Assembly (NCBI RefSeq): GCF_010122465.1
Contig: NZ_WLZY01000004.1
Coordinates: forward strand, 248,001 to 312,000
Length of the DNA: 64,000 nucleotides
Direction: 5' to 3'
From: Phytoactinopolyspora mesophila
GTDB lineage: Bacteria > Actinomycetota > Actinomycetes > Jiangellales > Jiangellaceae
The notes beneath the pieces were generated by a model. That model was not told the DNA's origin, did not search any database, and saw nothing but the letters and a program-made list of their open reading frames with translations. Both the position numbers and the translations under genes were made by a program. Of this stretch, positions 18,279 through 27,091 are shown one piece after another (the first letter of the stretch is position 1; every line of letters starts with the position of its first letter).

Positions 18279-18429
18279 GTTATGCTGCCATGTGTTCGCT
18301 GAGGAGCGCAAGCCTGTTTCTCGCGGTGTGTACGTCTTCGACGTGGATGGCCCGCATGTGCGGGAATGCGCGTCAGAGCCGTCTATGTGGTACCAACACT
18401 CTCGTCGCAGCCACGTCAGGAGGTCAGCA

Positions 18430-19482
18430 GTGAGCGGACAGCGGGCGACGCTCGCGGCAGTGGCCGCGCGGGCCGGCGTGTCCCCGTCGACGGCATCACT
18501 GGCGTTCAGTGGCGCCGGGCCGGTCGCCGAAAGCACGCGGGAGCGGGTTTTCCAGGCGGCCCGTGAGCTGGGCTACTCCGGGCCGGATCCGATGGCCAGC
18601 TCGCTCCGTCGGGGGCGCTCCGGCATCGTCGGTGCCCTGATCGGCGAAAGACTGCTCTACGCGTTCCGCGATCCGGTGGCGGTCGGGCTGCTCGACGGCC
18701 TTGCTGAAGAACTCTCCACGCTGGGATCAGGACTGTTGCTGATCTCCGGCGACGCCGACCGGACCGGCCCCACACCCGCTCAGGTGGCGCGGATGCCGAT
18801 GGACGTCGTGATCTTCGCTACCTGCGGTGGTGACGACGATCCCCTGCTCGATCACTTCCTGGGCCGCGGGGTTCCAGTGGTGGCCGTCGACGGCCCTCAT
18901 CGAGACGACGTCGTCGTGCTCGGCATCGACGACTACGGTGGAACGCTGACGATGGCCCGCTACTTGGCCGATCTCGGCCACCGACACGTCGGGACGGTGA
19001 CGTTGCCGCTGCGCCTGGACGGGCGCCGTGGGCCCATCGACGAAGCCCGGCGGAAGACGGCCGCCTACGCCGACGCTCGCCTCCGGTTGCAGGCGGTTCG
19101 AGATGTCTTCGGCAGTGTCGCCGCGGTCGAGTCGGCGACCAATCTGATCGAAGAAGGTGAGGTTGCGGCGGCGAGTCTGCTCGATGCTCCCGACCGCCCT
19201 ACCGCCGTGATCGCACAGAGCGATCTGCTGGCCGTCGGGGTGATCCGCGCCGCCGTGGGCCTCGGCCTGCGAGTCCCGCAGGATCTCAGTGTCGTCGGGT
19301 TCGACGGCATCGACGCGGGATGGCTGGATGGGTGGCTGCTGACCACCATCGAACAGCCCATCGTCGAGAAGGGGCGGATGGCGGGCAGGATGGTCGTGGA
19401 CATCCTGGCTGACCGGAAGCCGTCGAGCACCCAGCTACCGGTGAATATGCGCGTCGGCGCCACCACCGCGCCTCCGCCGTGA
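18430..19482 (+). CDS. LacI-family transcriptional regulator (divergent to the MFS transporter)
   Basis: The 350-residue protein has the LacI N-terminal HTH (ATLAAVAARAGVSPSTASLAFSGAGPVAESTRERVFQAARELGY) and a periplasmic-binding-protein-like sensor domain (PTAVIAQSDLLAVGVIRAAVGLGLRVPQDLSVVGFDGIDAGWL). GTG 18430 is chosen because a strong AGGAGG (18418-18423) precedes it. The same frame is open further upstream but the residues are not LacI-like. It probably represses the divergent MFS gene, and perhaps itself, from the palindrome at 18245-18278. The effector is unknown. Confidence 0.93.
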   Translation: MSGQRATLAAVAARAGVSPSTASLAFSGAGPVAESTRERVFQAARELGYSGPDPMASSLRRGRSGIVGALIGERLLYAFRDPVAVGLLDGLAEELSTLGSGLLLISGDADRTGPTPAQVARMPMDVVIFATCGGDDDPLLDHFLGRGVPVVAVDGPHRDDVVVLGIDDYGGTLTMARYLADLGHRHVGTVTLPLRLDGRRGPIDEARRKTAAYADARLRLQAVRDVFGSVAAVESATNLIEEGEVAAASLLDAPDRPTAVIAQSDLLAVGVIRAAVGLGLRVPQDLSVVGFDGIDAGWLDGWLLTTIEQPIVEKGRMAGRMVVDILADRKPSSTQLPVNMRVGATTAPPP

Positions 19483-19540
19483 CCACGGCCCCTTGCGCGG
19501 ACCGAGACAGCCGCCGCGGCTAGCTCGGTACGCTGGCGCC

Positions 19541-20440
19541 GTGGAGGAAACAGATGAGCAGCGCCCCGCCCGGCTCGATGTGGGTGTGGTGGGAACGGGC
19601 CGCGTAGGCGCTGTGCTGGGCGCTGCGCTGGCGCGGTCCGGGCACCGGGTCGTCGCTGGTTACGGTGTGTCGGTCACCAGCCGCAGCCGGGCCGACGCCC
19701 TTCTGCCCGGACTCGAGATGCTGGAGGTGGCGGAGGTTTTCGAACGGGCCGACCTGGTCCTGCTAACCGTTCCGGACGATGTCCTGCCCGGGCTGGTCGA
19801 CGGCCTGGCAAACACCGGGGCGATCCGGTCCGGGCAGTTCGTCGTACACACGAGCGGCAGGTTCGGTGTGTCGGTGCTCGACCCAGCCACCCGTGCCGGA
19901 GGTCTTCCGCTGGCCCTGCATCCGGCGATGACGTTCACCGGCACATCGGTCGATCTACAGCGTCTCGAGGGCGCCACCTTCGGCGTGACAGCGCCGGAGC
20001 TGCTGTGGCCGGTGGCCGAGGCGCTGGTGATCGAGATGGGTTCGGAGCCGGTGCGGGTGGCTGAAGACCAGCGCGCCCTCTACCACGCGGCGCTGACCCA
20101 TGGTGCCAATCACCTCGTCACTCTCGTCAACGATGCGATGGACATGCTGCGCGCGGCCGGTGTTGCGTTGCCGGAGCGCTCGCTGGCGCCATTGCTCTCG
20201 GCAGCGCTCGACAACACCCTGCGTCAAGGGGACGATGCGCTGACCGGGCCGGTGTCAAGGGGCGACTCAGGCACCGTGGCCGGGCACCTCCAGGAGATCG
20301 ACCGGGCGATGCCGGAAGCAACCGCTGTCTACACGGCACTGGCCAGGCGTACCGCCGGCCGAGCGCTGGCCTCCGGCCGGCTCCAGGCCACCGATGCCGA
20401 GCCGCTTCTCGAAATCCTCGCCTCCGACCCACCCGAATGA
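19541..20440 (+). CDS. Rossmann-fold DUF2520 oxidoreductase-like protein
   Basis: The N-terminal half is an NAD(P)-binding Rossmann fold (VGVVGTGRVGAVLGAALARSGHRV) and the C-terminal half is DUF2520 (ALYHAALTHGANHLVTLVNDAMDMLRAAGV). It resembles the ProC/ketopantoate-reductase group and in many actinobacteria sits directly before panC, so a role near pantothenate synthesis is often suspected but not proven. GTG 19541 follows a TACGCT-like box at leaderless distance. The TGA stop lies inside a palindromic element that continues to about 20516. Confidence 0.85.
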   Translation: MEETDEQRPARLDVGVVGTGRVGAVLGAALARSGHRVVAGYGVSVTSRSRADALLPGLEMLEVAEVFERADLVLLTVPDDVLPGLVDGLANTGAIRSGQFVVHTSGRFGVSVLDPATRAGGLPLALHPAMTFTGTSVDLQRLEGATFGVTAPELLWPVAEALVIEMGSEPVRVAEDQRALYHAALTHGANHLVTLVNDAMDMLRAAGVALPERSLAPLLSAALDNTLRQGDDALTGPVSRGDSGTVAGHLQEIDRAMPEATAVYTALARRTAGRALASGRLQATDAEPLLEILASDPPE

Positions 20441-20516
20441 TCATGTTTGGTGGGTTTTCTCGTGCCCTACCATGCCTGCAGTCCTGTTGAGGTGCGAGAA
20501 GTCCTAGGTATGTTCC
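20437..20516. repeat. Palindromic element family A, degenerate copy
   Basis: The left arm ATGATCATGTTTGGTGGG with TTTTCTCG (20437-20462) and the core (ACCATGCCTGCAGTCCTGT) match the intact copies at 47119-47232 and 54157-54248. The right arm has decayed. The element begins at the last codon of the DUF2520 gene and supplies its TGA stop. Confidence 0.75.
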
Positions 20517-20573
20517 GCGTGTTCGTGGCAACAATCGACCCAGGGCACGGCCGGAGCTCACCTCGGTAGTTGC

Positions 20574-21542
20574 CTAAGTCGACAAGTACAGGCGGCGGAC
20601 AACATCCTCGATGTCCGGCTCCTCGATACTCAGATCACGTACCTCTGTCCGTTCAGCAGCGGCTTTGAGTACGGCTGCGGCCGTCGTCGTTCCCGGGACG
20701 AATGACAACCGCTGACGTAGCCCTCCGGCCTCCACCGCCACAACGCGCGTGCCGGCGATGCCCTCGAGCGGCGGCGCGGGATCCACCAGGTCCAGCATGA
20801 TGACCCGCTCGGCGCCGACCCGGTCCACTAAGCCGGGTAGCCCGCCGTCGTACACCATCCGGCCGCGGTCGACGACGACGATCCGCTCGGTCAGCCGCTG
20901 GACGTCGTCCATGTCGTGAGTGGTGAGCAGCAGGCTGGTGCCGTGCAGTTCACGCTGCTCGGTGAGGAACACCCGCAGGCGCTCCTTGCTGAGCACATCC
21001 AGCCCGATCGTCGGCTCGTCGAGAATGAGCAATGACGGCGAGTGCAACAGCGCCGCGGCGATCTCACCGCGAATTCGCTGGCCGAGGGAGAGCTGGCGAA
21101 CCGGCGTGTCGACGAAGGAGCCGAGATCGAGCCGGTCGATCAGCTCGTCCCGGCGCTTCGGCCAAGCATTCGACGGCAGCCGGTGGATCGCCGCGAGGGT
21201 CCGGTAGGACTCCCGCAACGGCAGGTCCCACCATAGCTGCGTGCGCTGGCCGAAAACGACGCCGATCTGTCTGGCCAGCCGTTTTCGCTGGCGCACGGGA
21301 TGCAACCCGCAGGTGCGGACCGAGCCGGACGAGGGAACCAGGATTCCAGTGATCATCTTGATGGTGGTCGACTTTCCCGCACCATTGGCGCCGATGTAGC
21401 CGAGCGCCGAGCCGTCGGCCAGATCGAGGCTGAGGCCGTCGACGGCGTGGACAACGTTGCGGGTACGACGCAGCCGCCCCGCCGGCGAGCGCACGGTGAA
21501 CTGCCGCCGGAGATCGCGGAGTTGAATGACCGGTTCGTTCAT
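20574..21542 (-). CDS. ABC-2 type transporter ATP-binding protein
   Basis: The 322-residue ATPase has Walker A (ANGAGKSTT), signature LSLGQRIRGEIAAAL, Walker B LLILDEPTIGLD and an H-loop in LLLTTHDMDDV. The extended N-terminus and the QRTQLWWDLPLRESY segment resemble ATPases of the DUF990-type ABC-2 exporters found with two permease genes. ATG 21542 overlaps the stop of the adjacent permease (ATGA). Together the three genes should form an exporter of unknown substrate. Confidence 0.9.
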   Translation of the reverse strand: MNEPVIQLRDLRRQFTVRSPAGRLRRTRNVVHAVDGLSLDLADGSALGYIGANGAGKSTTIKMITGILVPSSGSVRTCGLHPVRQRKRLARQIGVVFGQRTQLWWDLPLRESYRTLAAIHRLPSNAWPKRRDELIDRLDLGSFVDTPVRQLSLGQRIRGEIAAALLHSPSLLILDEPTIGLDVLSKERLRVFLTEQRELHGTSLLLTTHDMDDVQRLTERIVVVDRGRMVYDGGLPGLVDRVGAERVIMLDLVDPAPPLEGIAGTRVVAVEAGGLRQRLSFVPGTTTAAAVLKAAAERTEVRDLSIEEPDIEDVVRRLYLST

Positions 21543-22348
21543 GAGCCTGCTCCTGTGTAGTGACGAAGACCAGCACGCCAGCCGGTGAGTGCGACGCCCC
21601 AGATGACCACGGCCATCACCGGCGAACACCAGCCGAGCCAGGCCGGGAGCCCGGGCGGGCCGGCGAGATCCAGAAGGGCAAGTGTCGGCAGATAAGCGAC
21701 GAAGGCTGCCGGTACGACGAAGGTGAACAGCACCCGTACTGGAAGCGCGAAGATGCTGGCGGGATACTGCGAGGCGTACGAGCCGCCGTACGTGAACGAG
21801 TTGGAGAACTCCGAGCCCTCTACCAGCCAGAACTGGACGGCCGCGGCGCAGACGAACAAGGCCGCGAAGATGGCGGTTCCGGCGACGACGGCCAGCGCCA
21901 GAAGCGCCACCTTGTCTGGTCCCCAGCTGATGTCGTTGAGCGGAAGCGCCACACCCAGCACGACGACGGCCACTGCGGTGCGGCCCAGCCGGCGCAACGA
22001 CAGGTCGCTCGTGATCAGCTGAGCGAGGACCGGCAACGGCCGCAGGAGGAAGGCGTCCAGGGTGCCCTGCCGCAAGTAGGTGGGCAGCCGGTCGGCATGG
22101 CCGACGATCATGTCGGCGAGGCTGAAGCAGATGTTGGCCAGCGCGAACAGCAGCGCGGCCGCCGCGAAGTCGAGCTCGCCGAGGACGTCGATATTGGTGA
22201 AGATGACGAAGACCTCGCCGAATTCGAGCGCTCCGATCGCGACGCTTCCCAGCACGTCCATGGCGAAGGACCGGCGGTATGCCGTCTGTGAGCGCAGCCT
22301 GGAACTGAGCAGGACTCGATATGGGTGCAGCCGTCCGGTATCAGCCAC
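21539..22348 (-). CDS. ABC-2 type transporter permease (DUF990-like)
   Basis: This 269-residue protein has six hydrophobic segments and the family pattern HADRLPTYLRQGTLDAFLLRPLPVLAQLI plus SNSFTYGGSYASQYPASIFALPVRVLFTFVVP. It belongs to the ABC-2 permease group that works as a heterodimer with the product of the upstream gene. The start overlaps the end of that gene by 8 nt. The whole operon lies between DUF2520 and panC on the opposite strand. Confidence 0.85.
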   Translation of the reverse strand: MADTGRLHPYRVLLSSRLRSQTAYRRSFAMDVLGSVAIGALEFGEVFVIFTNIDVLGELDFAAAALLFALANICFSLADMIVGHADRLPTYLRQGTLDAFLLRPLPVLAQLITSDLSLRRLGRTAVAVVVLGVALPLNDISWGPDKVALLALAVVAGTAIFAALFVCAAAVQFWLVEGSEFSNSFTYGGSYASQYPASIFALPVRVLFTFVVPAAFVAYLPTLALLDLAGPPGLPAWLGWCSPVMAVVIWGVALTGWRAGLRHYTGAGS

Positions 22349-23156
22349 CTTGAACCACCAGCCGCTTGGCTCCCGTCCGGAACACCAGCCGACCGGCGAT
22401 GATCAGTCCCGACAGCCACAGCGCCTGCGTGCCGATGAGCATGAGCGCATCGGTTCCCTCGGCGCGGGCGGTGATGACGTCGATCGGGGTCTGGATCAAG
22501 GAGGGGAACGGCGTCCAAGCGGCCGCCGTTGCCAGCCACTCAGGAAACCAATGGATCGGTACCACCATCCCGCTCAGAAACGTGCACGCGACCATGTAGA
22601 GCGTTGTCACGCCCCGCAGGTCGAGTAGCCAGAAGGCGGTCAGGTTCATCAGCCACAGGCAGGAGAACGAAACCATCACGGCGAGCAGCAGGCTCAGTGC
22701 GGCCAGGAGGTATGGGAGCGGGGTGGCGGGCAGTGCCAGGCCCGTCACCAGTGCGCCCACCAGCAGTGGTGGTGCGCCGCGGGGAATGAACGAGTATGCG
22801 GCCCGGCCCAGATCGGCTGCCATGAACGCGAGCTGTGGATCGACGGGCCGGGCCAGGTCGATGGAGATGTCGCCGGTGCGAATGCGCAGCGCGAGTTCTT
22901 GCCAGCCGAAGACGTTGACCGGCGCCAGTAGCGCCTGCGCCAGCCAGGCATAGGTGGCGCCGGTGACGGCGTCGTAGCCGCCGAGTGTGCCGCCTGCGGC
23001 GCCGATCGCACCGATGGTGATGTAGGCCTTGATCAGTCCGAAGATGGTGTTGGTGAAGGCTCCGGCGGCTGTCGCCAGCCGGTAGGTGGACCAGCGACGG
23101 AAGCCCATGGCGATGTGCGCGGTGACGACGGCGATCCGGAGGCGGACGGGTGACAT
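22341..23156 (-). CDS. ABC-2 type transporter permease, first gene of the operon
   Basis: The 271-residue protein has six hydrophobic segments and contains ELALRIRTGDISIDLARPVDPQLAFMAADLGRAAY and GMVVPIHWFPEWLATAAAWTPFPSLIQTPIDVI, both typical of DUF990-type ABC-2 permeases. It would form the membrane channel with the next permease. It is the promoter-proximal gene, divergent from panC across 183 bp, where I see no clear operator. Confidence 0.85.
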   Translation of the reverse strand: MSPVRLRIAVVTAHIAMGFRRWSTYRLATAAGAFTNTIFGLIKAYITIGAIGAAGGTLGGYDAVTGATYAWLAQALLAPVNVFGWQELALRIRTGDISIDLARPVDPQLAFMAADLGRAAYSFIPRGAPPLLVGALVTGLALPATPLPYLLAALSLLLAVMVSFSCLWLMNLTAFWLLDLRGVTTLYMVACTFLSGMVVPIHWFPEWLATAAAWTPFPSLIQTPIDVITARAEGTDALMLIGTQALWLSGLIIAGRLVFRTGAKRLVVQGG

Positions 23157-23339
23157 GGCGGGAGAACTCCTCGGGCTCGGCGGAAGATGATGCGTTCCGA
23201 CGGCCCGGGCACCCGGTCCGGTCGTGAAGGGCTCAAGATACTAGTGGCGGTCCCAGAACTCCGTCAACTCGTCTGAACCGATCACCAGTACGGTTGGACC
23301 GGGCCACTCGCAGCGGGGTGCCCGGGAGGAGCGCGGAAC

Positions 23340-24188
23340 GTGAGCACACCGGTAGTAGCGCGTACCAGGGACGAGCTGGGCGACGCGCTGGCACAGGCCG
23401 AAACCTTGAGCGCAGTAGTCATGACGATGGGCGCGCTTCACCAGGGGCACGCCGCCCTGATGCGCGCTGCTCGCTCAGAGGTCGGCCCGGAGGGGCTGGT
23501 GATCGTGACGATCTTTGTGAATCCCCTTCAGTTCGGCGCGGGTGAGGACCTCGACCGCTATCCGCGGAGCATGGACGAGGACCTCGCCATGTGCGCGACG
23601 GAAATGGTGGACGTGGTGTTCACGCCGGAGCGCGCCGAGATCTACCCGGAAGGCGACCCGCAGGTCACCGTCGATCCAGGGCCGCTCGGCCGGGAACTCG
23701 AAGGCGCGTCACGTCCGGGACACTTCACCGGCGTGCTGACCGTCGTGGCCAAGCTGCTCAACCTGACGGTGCCCACGTACGCGATGTTCGGCGAGAAGGA
23801 CTATCAGCAGCTGACCTTGGTCCGCCGGATGGTGACTGACCTGGAGATGCCGTACGAGATCGTCGGCGTGCCCACGGTGCGTGAGCCAAGCGGCCTGGCG
23901 TTGTCGAGCAGGAACCGCTATTTGAACGACGACGAGCGCCGCCTCGCCTCGTCGTTGTCGGTAGCCCTCCAGGCCGGTGCCCACGCCTCCGCGGAAGGAC
24001 CTGAAGCCGTCGTAAACGCCGCACAAGCAGTGCTGGACGAGAACCCGGGTCTAGACGTGGACTATCTGGCGCTGCGGGCGGGCGACCTCGGCACCGTTTC
24101 GGGACCGGGACCGGCGCGGCTGCTCGTCGCCGCCCGGATCGGCTCGACCCGCCTGATCGACAACATCGCCGTCGACCTGGCCGGTTGA
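23340..24188 (+). CDS. panC: Pantothenate synthetase (pantoate--beta-alanine ligase)
   Basis: PanC joins pantoate and beta-alanine with ATP. The nucleotidyl-transferase motif [71 protein letters not shown] and [15 protein letters not shown] are all conserved. The 282-aa length is normal. GTG 23340 follows GGGAGGAG at a good distance. The beta-alanine comes from PanD (13325-13753). The ABC-2 operon separates panC from the DUF2520 gene that commonly precedes it. Confidence 0.97.
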   Translation: MSTPVVARTRDELGDALAQAETLSAVVMTMGALHQGHAALMRAARSEVGPEGLVIVTIFVNPLQFGAGEDLDRYPRSMDEDLAMCATEMVDVVFTPERAEIYPEGDPQVTVDPGPLGRELEGASRPGHFTGVLTVVAKLLNLTVPTYAMFGEKDYQQLTLVRRMVTDLEMPYEIVGVPTVREPSGLALSSRNRYLNDDERRLASSLSVALQAGAHASAEGPEAVVNAAQAVLDENPGLDVDYLALRAGDLGTVSGPGPARLLVAARIGSTRLIDNIAVDLAG

Positions 24189-24284
24189 TACCGCTGTGCT
24201 GATGTGCGCCGACCATGGGCGGCTTCGCCCGGAGTCAGCTGCGGCGGACGGGTGAGTGGTCGAGAGCCGGAGCCAAGAGAGCTC

Positions 24285-24300
24285 TGTGATGTGTTTCACA
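24285..24300. promoter_or_regulatory. CRP/GlxR-type site upstream of nadB
   Basis: TGTGATGTGTTTCACA is an exact TGTGA-N6-TCACA match, the consensus for cAMP-receptor-protein family regulators (Crp, GlxR). It lies in the 229-bp gap between panC and nadB, about 118 bp before the nadB start. No crp gene is in the window, so the link is by motif only. Confidence 0.55.
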
Positions 24301-24417
24301 TGAAGCCTTCCGGCCCGGGGCGTAGGCGGGTTGGTGTCCTCTTCCAGGCATTCACCGCGGGTCAGTCTGCAAGACACGGGCGCTAAAAGGATGTGGGAGG
24401 CCGTAGGCTTGCCAGGC

Positions 24418-26076
24418 GTGACCGAAGTTCGAATACCGCGCCAGCTCCTGACCGAGCAACCAGGCTGGGCAGAGCAGGCTGATGTGGTCGTCGTCGGCAG
24501 TGGCATCGCCGGTCTGACAACCGCTCTCGAGGCCCGGAAGGCCGGGCGTGTCCTCCTGGTCACGAAGACGAGCCTGTCCGCTGGTTCCACGGCGTGGGCG
24601 CAGGGAGGCATCGCGGCGGCGCTCGGTCCTGAAGACAGCCCGGACCAGCACCTGCGGGACACCCTGGTGGCCGGTGTTGGACTCTGCGATGAGACGGCCG
24701 TGCGCACCTTGGTGACCGAAGGGCCGTGGCGGGTTCGCGAGCTGGCGGCGCTCGGTGCGGAATTCGAGCGGGCCGACGACGGCACCATAGCCCTGACCAG
24801 GGAAGGCGGCCATCGGCGAGACCGCATCGCACATGCTGGCGGCGACGCCACCGGCAAGGAGATCTCCCGAGCCCTCATCGAAGCGCTGCGAGCGGTAGAG
24901 GAAGACCCCGGCATCCAGGTCATCGAACATGCTCTGGTGACCGACGTGCTGACCGATTCGACCGGGCGGGCTTGCGGTGTCGCGCTGCACGTCATCGGTG
25001 AAGGACGTATTGACGGCGTTGGAGCCGCGCTGGGACGGGCGGTGGTTCTCGCCACAGGTGGCCTCGGCCAGGTGTACGCCTCGACGACCAACCCGTCGGT
25101 TGCCACTGGCGACGGTGTTGCCGCGGCGCTTCGCGCCGGTGCGGAGGTCGTCGACCTCGAGTTCGTCCAGTTTCATCCAACGGTCCTTTGGCTCGGCCGC
25201 TCGGCCAAGGGGCAACAGCCCTTGATCTCTGAGGCGGTGCGGGGTGAAGGTGCACATCTGCGAGACGTCGAAGGCCGCCGGTTCATGGTCGGCCAGCACC
25301 AACTCGCCGAGCTTGCCCCGCGGCACGTGGTGGCGAAGGGCATCGTCACGGCGATGGCCGAGACCGGGGCAGAACACGTCTGGCTCGATGCCAGGCATCT
25401 CGGCGCCGCTTTTCTCGAGGAGCGTTTCCCGACCATCGTCGCCCGTTGCCGTTCCTACGGCATCGATCCCGCGACGGATCTGGTCCCCGTTGCTCCAGCG
25501 CAGCACTATGCCAGCGGCGGGGTGTGGACAAGCGGACGTGGGCGGAGCACCGTCCCAGGGCTTTACGCCTGTGGTGAGGTGGCGTGCACGGGAGTGCACG
25601 GTGCCAATCGGTTGGCGTCCAATTCGCTGTTGGAAGGGCTGGTCTGGGGGCATCGAATCGCCGTCGATCTGGCGGAGAGCCTCGCCGGTGTGCCCATCGG
25701 TGATCCGGTGCCGCGGCCCGGAGGTACTGGGCTGCTGAATGCCGATGCCGGGCGCTTCGTTCAGGCGGCAATGACGGCCGGCGCCGGTGTGCTGCGTTCC
25801 GGCAGCTCATTGGCGACACTGCAGGCGCGTCTCGCGCAGTTGAGCGAGGAACGCAGTAGTACGGTTCCCACGCCACTCGCGTGGGAGACCACCAACCTGC
25901 ATGCTGTGGCAGTTACGCTCGGACGTCATGCCGCAATGCGTGAGGAGACCCGCGGGGGTCATTGGCGGGAGGATTTCCCGGAGCGCGACGACGCCCGCTG
26001 GCGCGGGCATCTGGTGAGCACACTGGATCCGGACGGGATCCTAGGGACGACATTTCAGCCTATGAGGGAGAAGTAA
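24418..26076 (+). CDS. nadB: L-aspartate oxidase
   Basis: NadB oxidises L-aspartate to iminoaspartate using FAD, the first step of de novo NAD synthesis. The N-terminal FAD motif DVVVVGSGIAGLTTALEA, the STAWAQGGIAAAL loop, the EFVQFHPT segment, LISEAVRGEGAHL and the HxxxxGGVWTSGRGRSTVPGLYACGEVACTGVHGANRLASNSLLEGLVWG stretch are conserved. GTG 24418 gives the family-type start TEVRIPRQLL; TAGGCT at 24404-24409 suggests a leaderless mRNA. The earlier ATG 24391 would add non-conserved residues. Its stop overlaps the nadC start by one base (TAATG). nadA is not adjacent. Confidence 0.95.
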   Translation: MTEVRIPRQLLTEQPGWAEQADVVVVGSGIAGLTTALEARKAGRVLLVTKTSLSAGSTAWAQGGIAAALGPEDSPDQHLRDTLVAGVGLCDETAVRTLVTEGPWRVRELAALGAEFERADDGTIALTREGGHRRDRIAHAGGDATGKEISRALIEALRAVEEDPGIQVIEHALVTDVLTDSTGRACGVALHVIGEGRIDGVGAALGRAVVLATGGLGQVYASTTNPSVATGDGVAAALRAGAEVVDLEFVQFHPTVLWLGRSAKGQQPLISEAVRGEGAHLRDVEGRRFMVGQHQLAELAPRHVVAKGIVTAMAETGAEHVWLDARHLGAAFLEERFPTIVARCRSYGIDPATDLVPVAPAQHYASGGVWTSGRGRSTVPGLYACGEVACTGVHGANRLASNSLLEGLVWGHRIAVDLAESLAGVPIGDPVPRPGGTGLLNADAGRFVQAAMTAGAGVLRSGSSLATLQARLAQLSEERSSTVPTPLAWETTNLHAVAVTLGRHAAMREETRGGHWREDFPERDDARWRGHLVSTLDPDGILGTTFQPMREK

Positions 26077-27062
26077 TGAGTCTGGCCGAGTCGGTGACGA
26101 GCGCCCTGCGTGACGCGAGCCTCGACCCGCTCTACGTGGAAGACCTGGTCCGGGCGACACTCGAGGAAGACTTGGCTGGTGGCGTCGACATCACGAGCGA
26201 AGCGACCATCCCGGCCGGTCAGCGGGCAAGGGCCACGTTGGCCACCCGCCAGGAGGGCGTGGTCGCCGGACTGCCGGTGATCGAGACAGTCTTCTCCGCC
26301 ACCAGCGACGACGTCGTACTCGAGCGGCGTGTAGCCGACGGCAGCTGGGTGGAGCCAGGCACGCCGGTGCTCACGGTCACCGGTCTGACACGTGAGATCC
26401 TGGCCGCGGAACGGACGGCGCTGAACCTGGGTTCGCGGCTCTCCGGTATCGCGACGGCTACCAGCCAGTGGGTTTACGAGCTTCGCGGCACCCGGACGGT
26501 GGTGCGCGACACCCGGAAGACCACGCCGTTGCTCCGGCCCCTGGAGAAGTACGCGGTGCGGGTCGGCGGCGGCGAGAACCATCGGTTCTCCTTGTCGGAA
26601 GCCGCATTGATCAAAGACAACCACATTGTGGCGGCGGGTGGCATCACCGCCGCGTTTCGCGCTGTCAAGCAGGCGTCGCCGGAGATACCGGTGGAGGTGG
26701 AGGTCGACGACGTCGCCGGCGCGGTCGAGGCGGTCGAGGCCGGTGCCGAGCTGGTGCTGCTCGACAACTTCTCGGTGGACGAGGTCCGCGAGGCGGTCGC
26801 TGTTGTCGGCGGCCGGGCTCGTCTAGAGGTCAGCGGTGGTCTGACCCTCGACGGTGCTCGTGCCTACGCCGAAACGGGCGTCGACTATCTCTCGGTCGGT
26901 GCTTTGACGCATTCCGTCGTCGCGCTCGACCTCGGGCTGGATGTGGAACAGGTGCAGAGCATGCCTGGTCACCAGCAGCAGTGGTCTTCCCGGCGTGCGG
27001 ACATGAATCTGGTCCGGGAGCAGCGATACGCCGATACGGCCGAGAACCCGGTGTTCGGCTAG
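26076..27062 (+). CDS. nadC: Nicotinate-nucleotide pyrophosphorylase (quinolinate phosphoribosyltransferase)
   Basis: NadC converts quinolinate and PRPP to nicotinate mononucleotide. RDTRKTTPLLRPLEKYAVRVGGGENHRFSLSEAALIKDNHI, EVEVDDVAGAVEAVEAGAELVLLDN and EVSGGLTLDGARAYAETGVDYLSVGALTHS are the catalytic and binding segments. The ATG overlaps the nadB stop and GGGAG lies 7 nt upstream, so translation is coupled. The protein ends with about 40 additional residues beyond the usual ALDLGLDV terminus, a charged Gln/Arg-rich tail of unknown role. Confidence 0.96.
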   Translation: MSLAESVTSALRDASLDPLYVEDLVRATLEEDLAGGVDITSEATIPAGQRARATLATRQEGVVAGLPVIETVFSATSDDVVLERRVADGSWVEPGTPVLTVTGLTREILAAERTALNLGSRLSGIATATSQWVYELRGTRTVVRDTRKTTPLLRPLEKYAVRVGGGENHRFSLSEAALIKDNHIVAAGGITAAFRAVKQASPEIPVEVEVDDVAGAVEAVEAGAELVLLDNFSVDEVREAVAVVGGRARLEVSGGLTLDGARAYAETGVDYLSVGALTHSVVALDLGLDVEQVQSMPGHQQQWSSRRADMNLVREQRYADTAENPVFG

Positions 27063-27091
27063 CCCGCCCGGGCGCAGACGGGAGACACCCC

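Noticed and set aside
23157-23339. Riboswitch or operator between the ABC-2 operon and panC
   Set aside because: No conserved riboswitch core and no clear dyad symmetry were found in this 183-bp divergent gap.
24051-25653. Long minus-strand frames over panC/nadB
   Set aside because: These are shadows of nadB and panC, which have complete conserved motifs on the plus strand.
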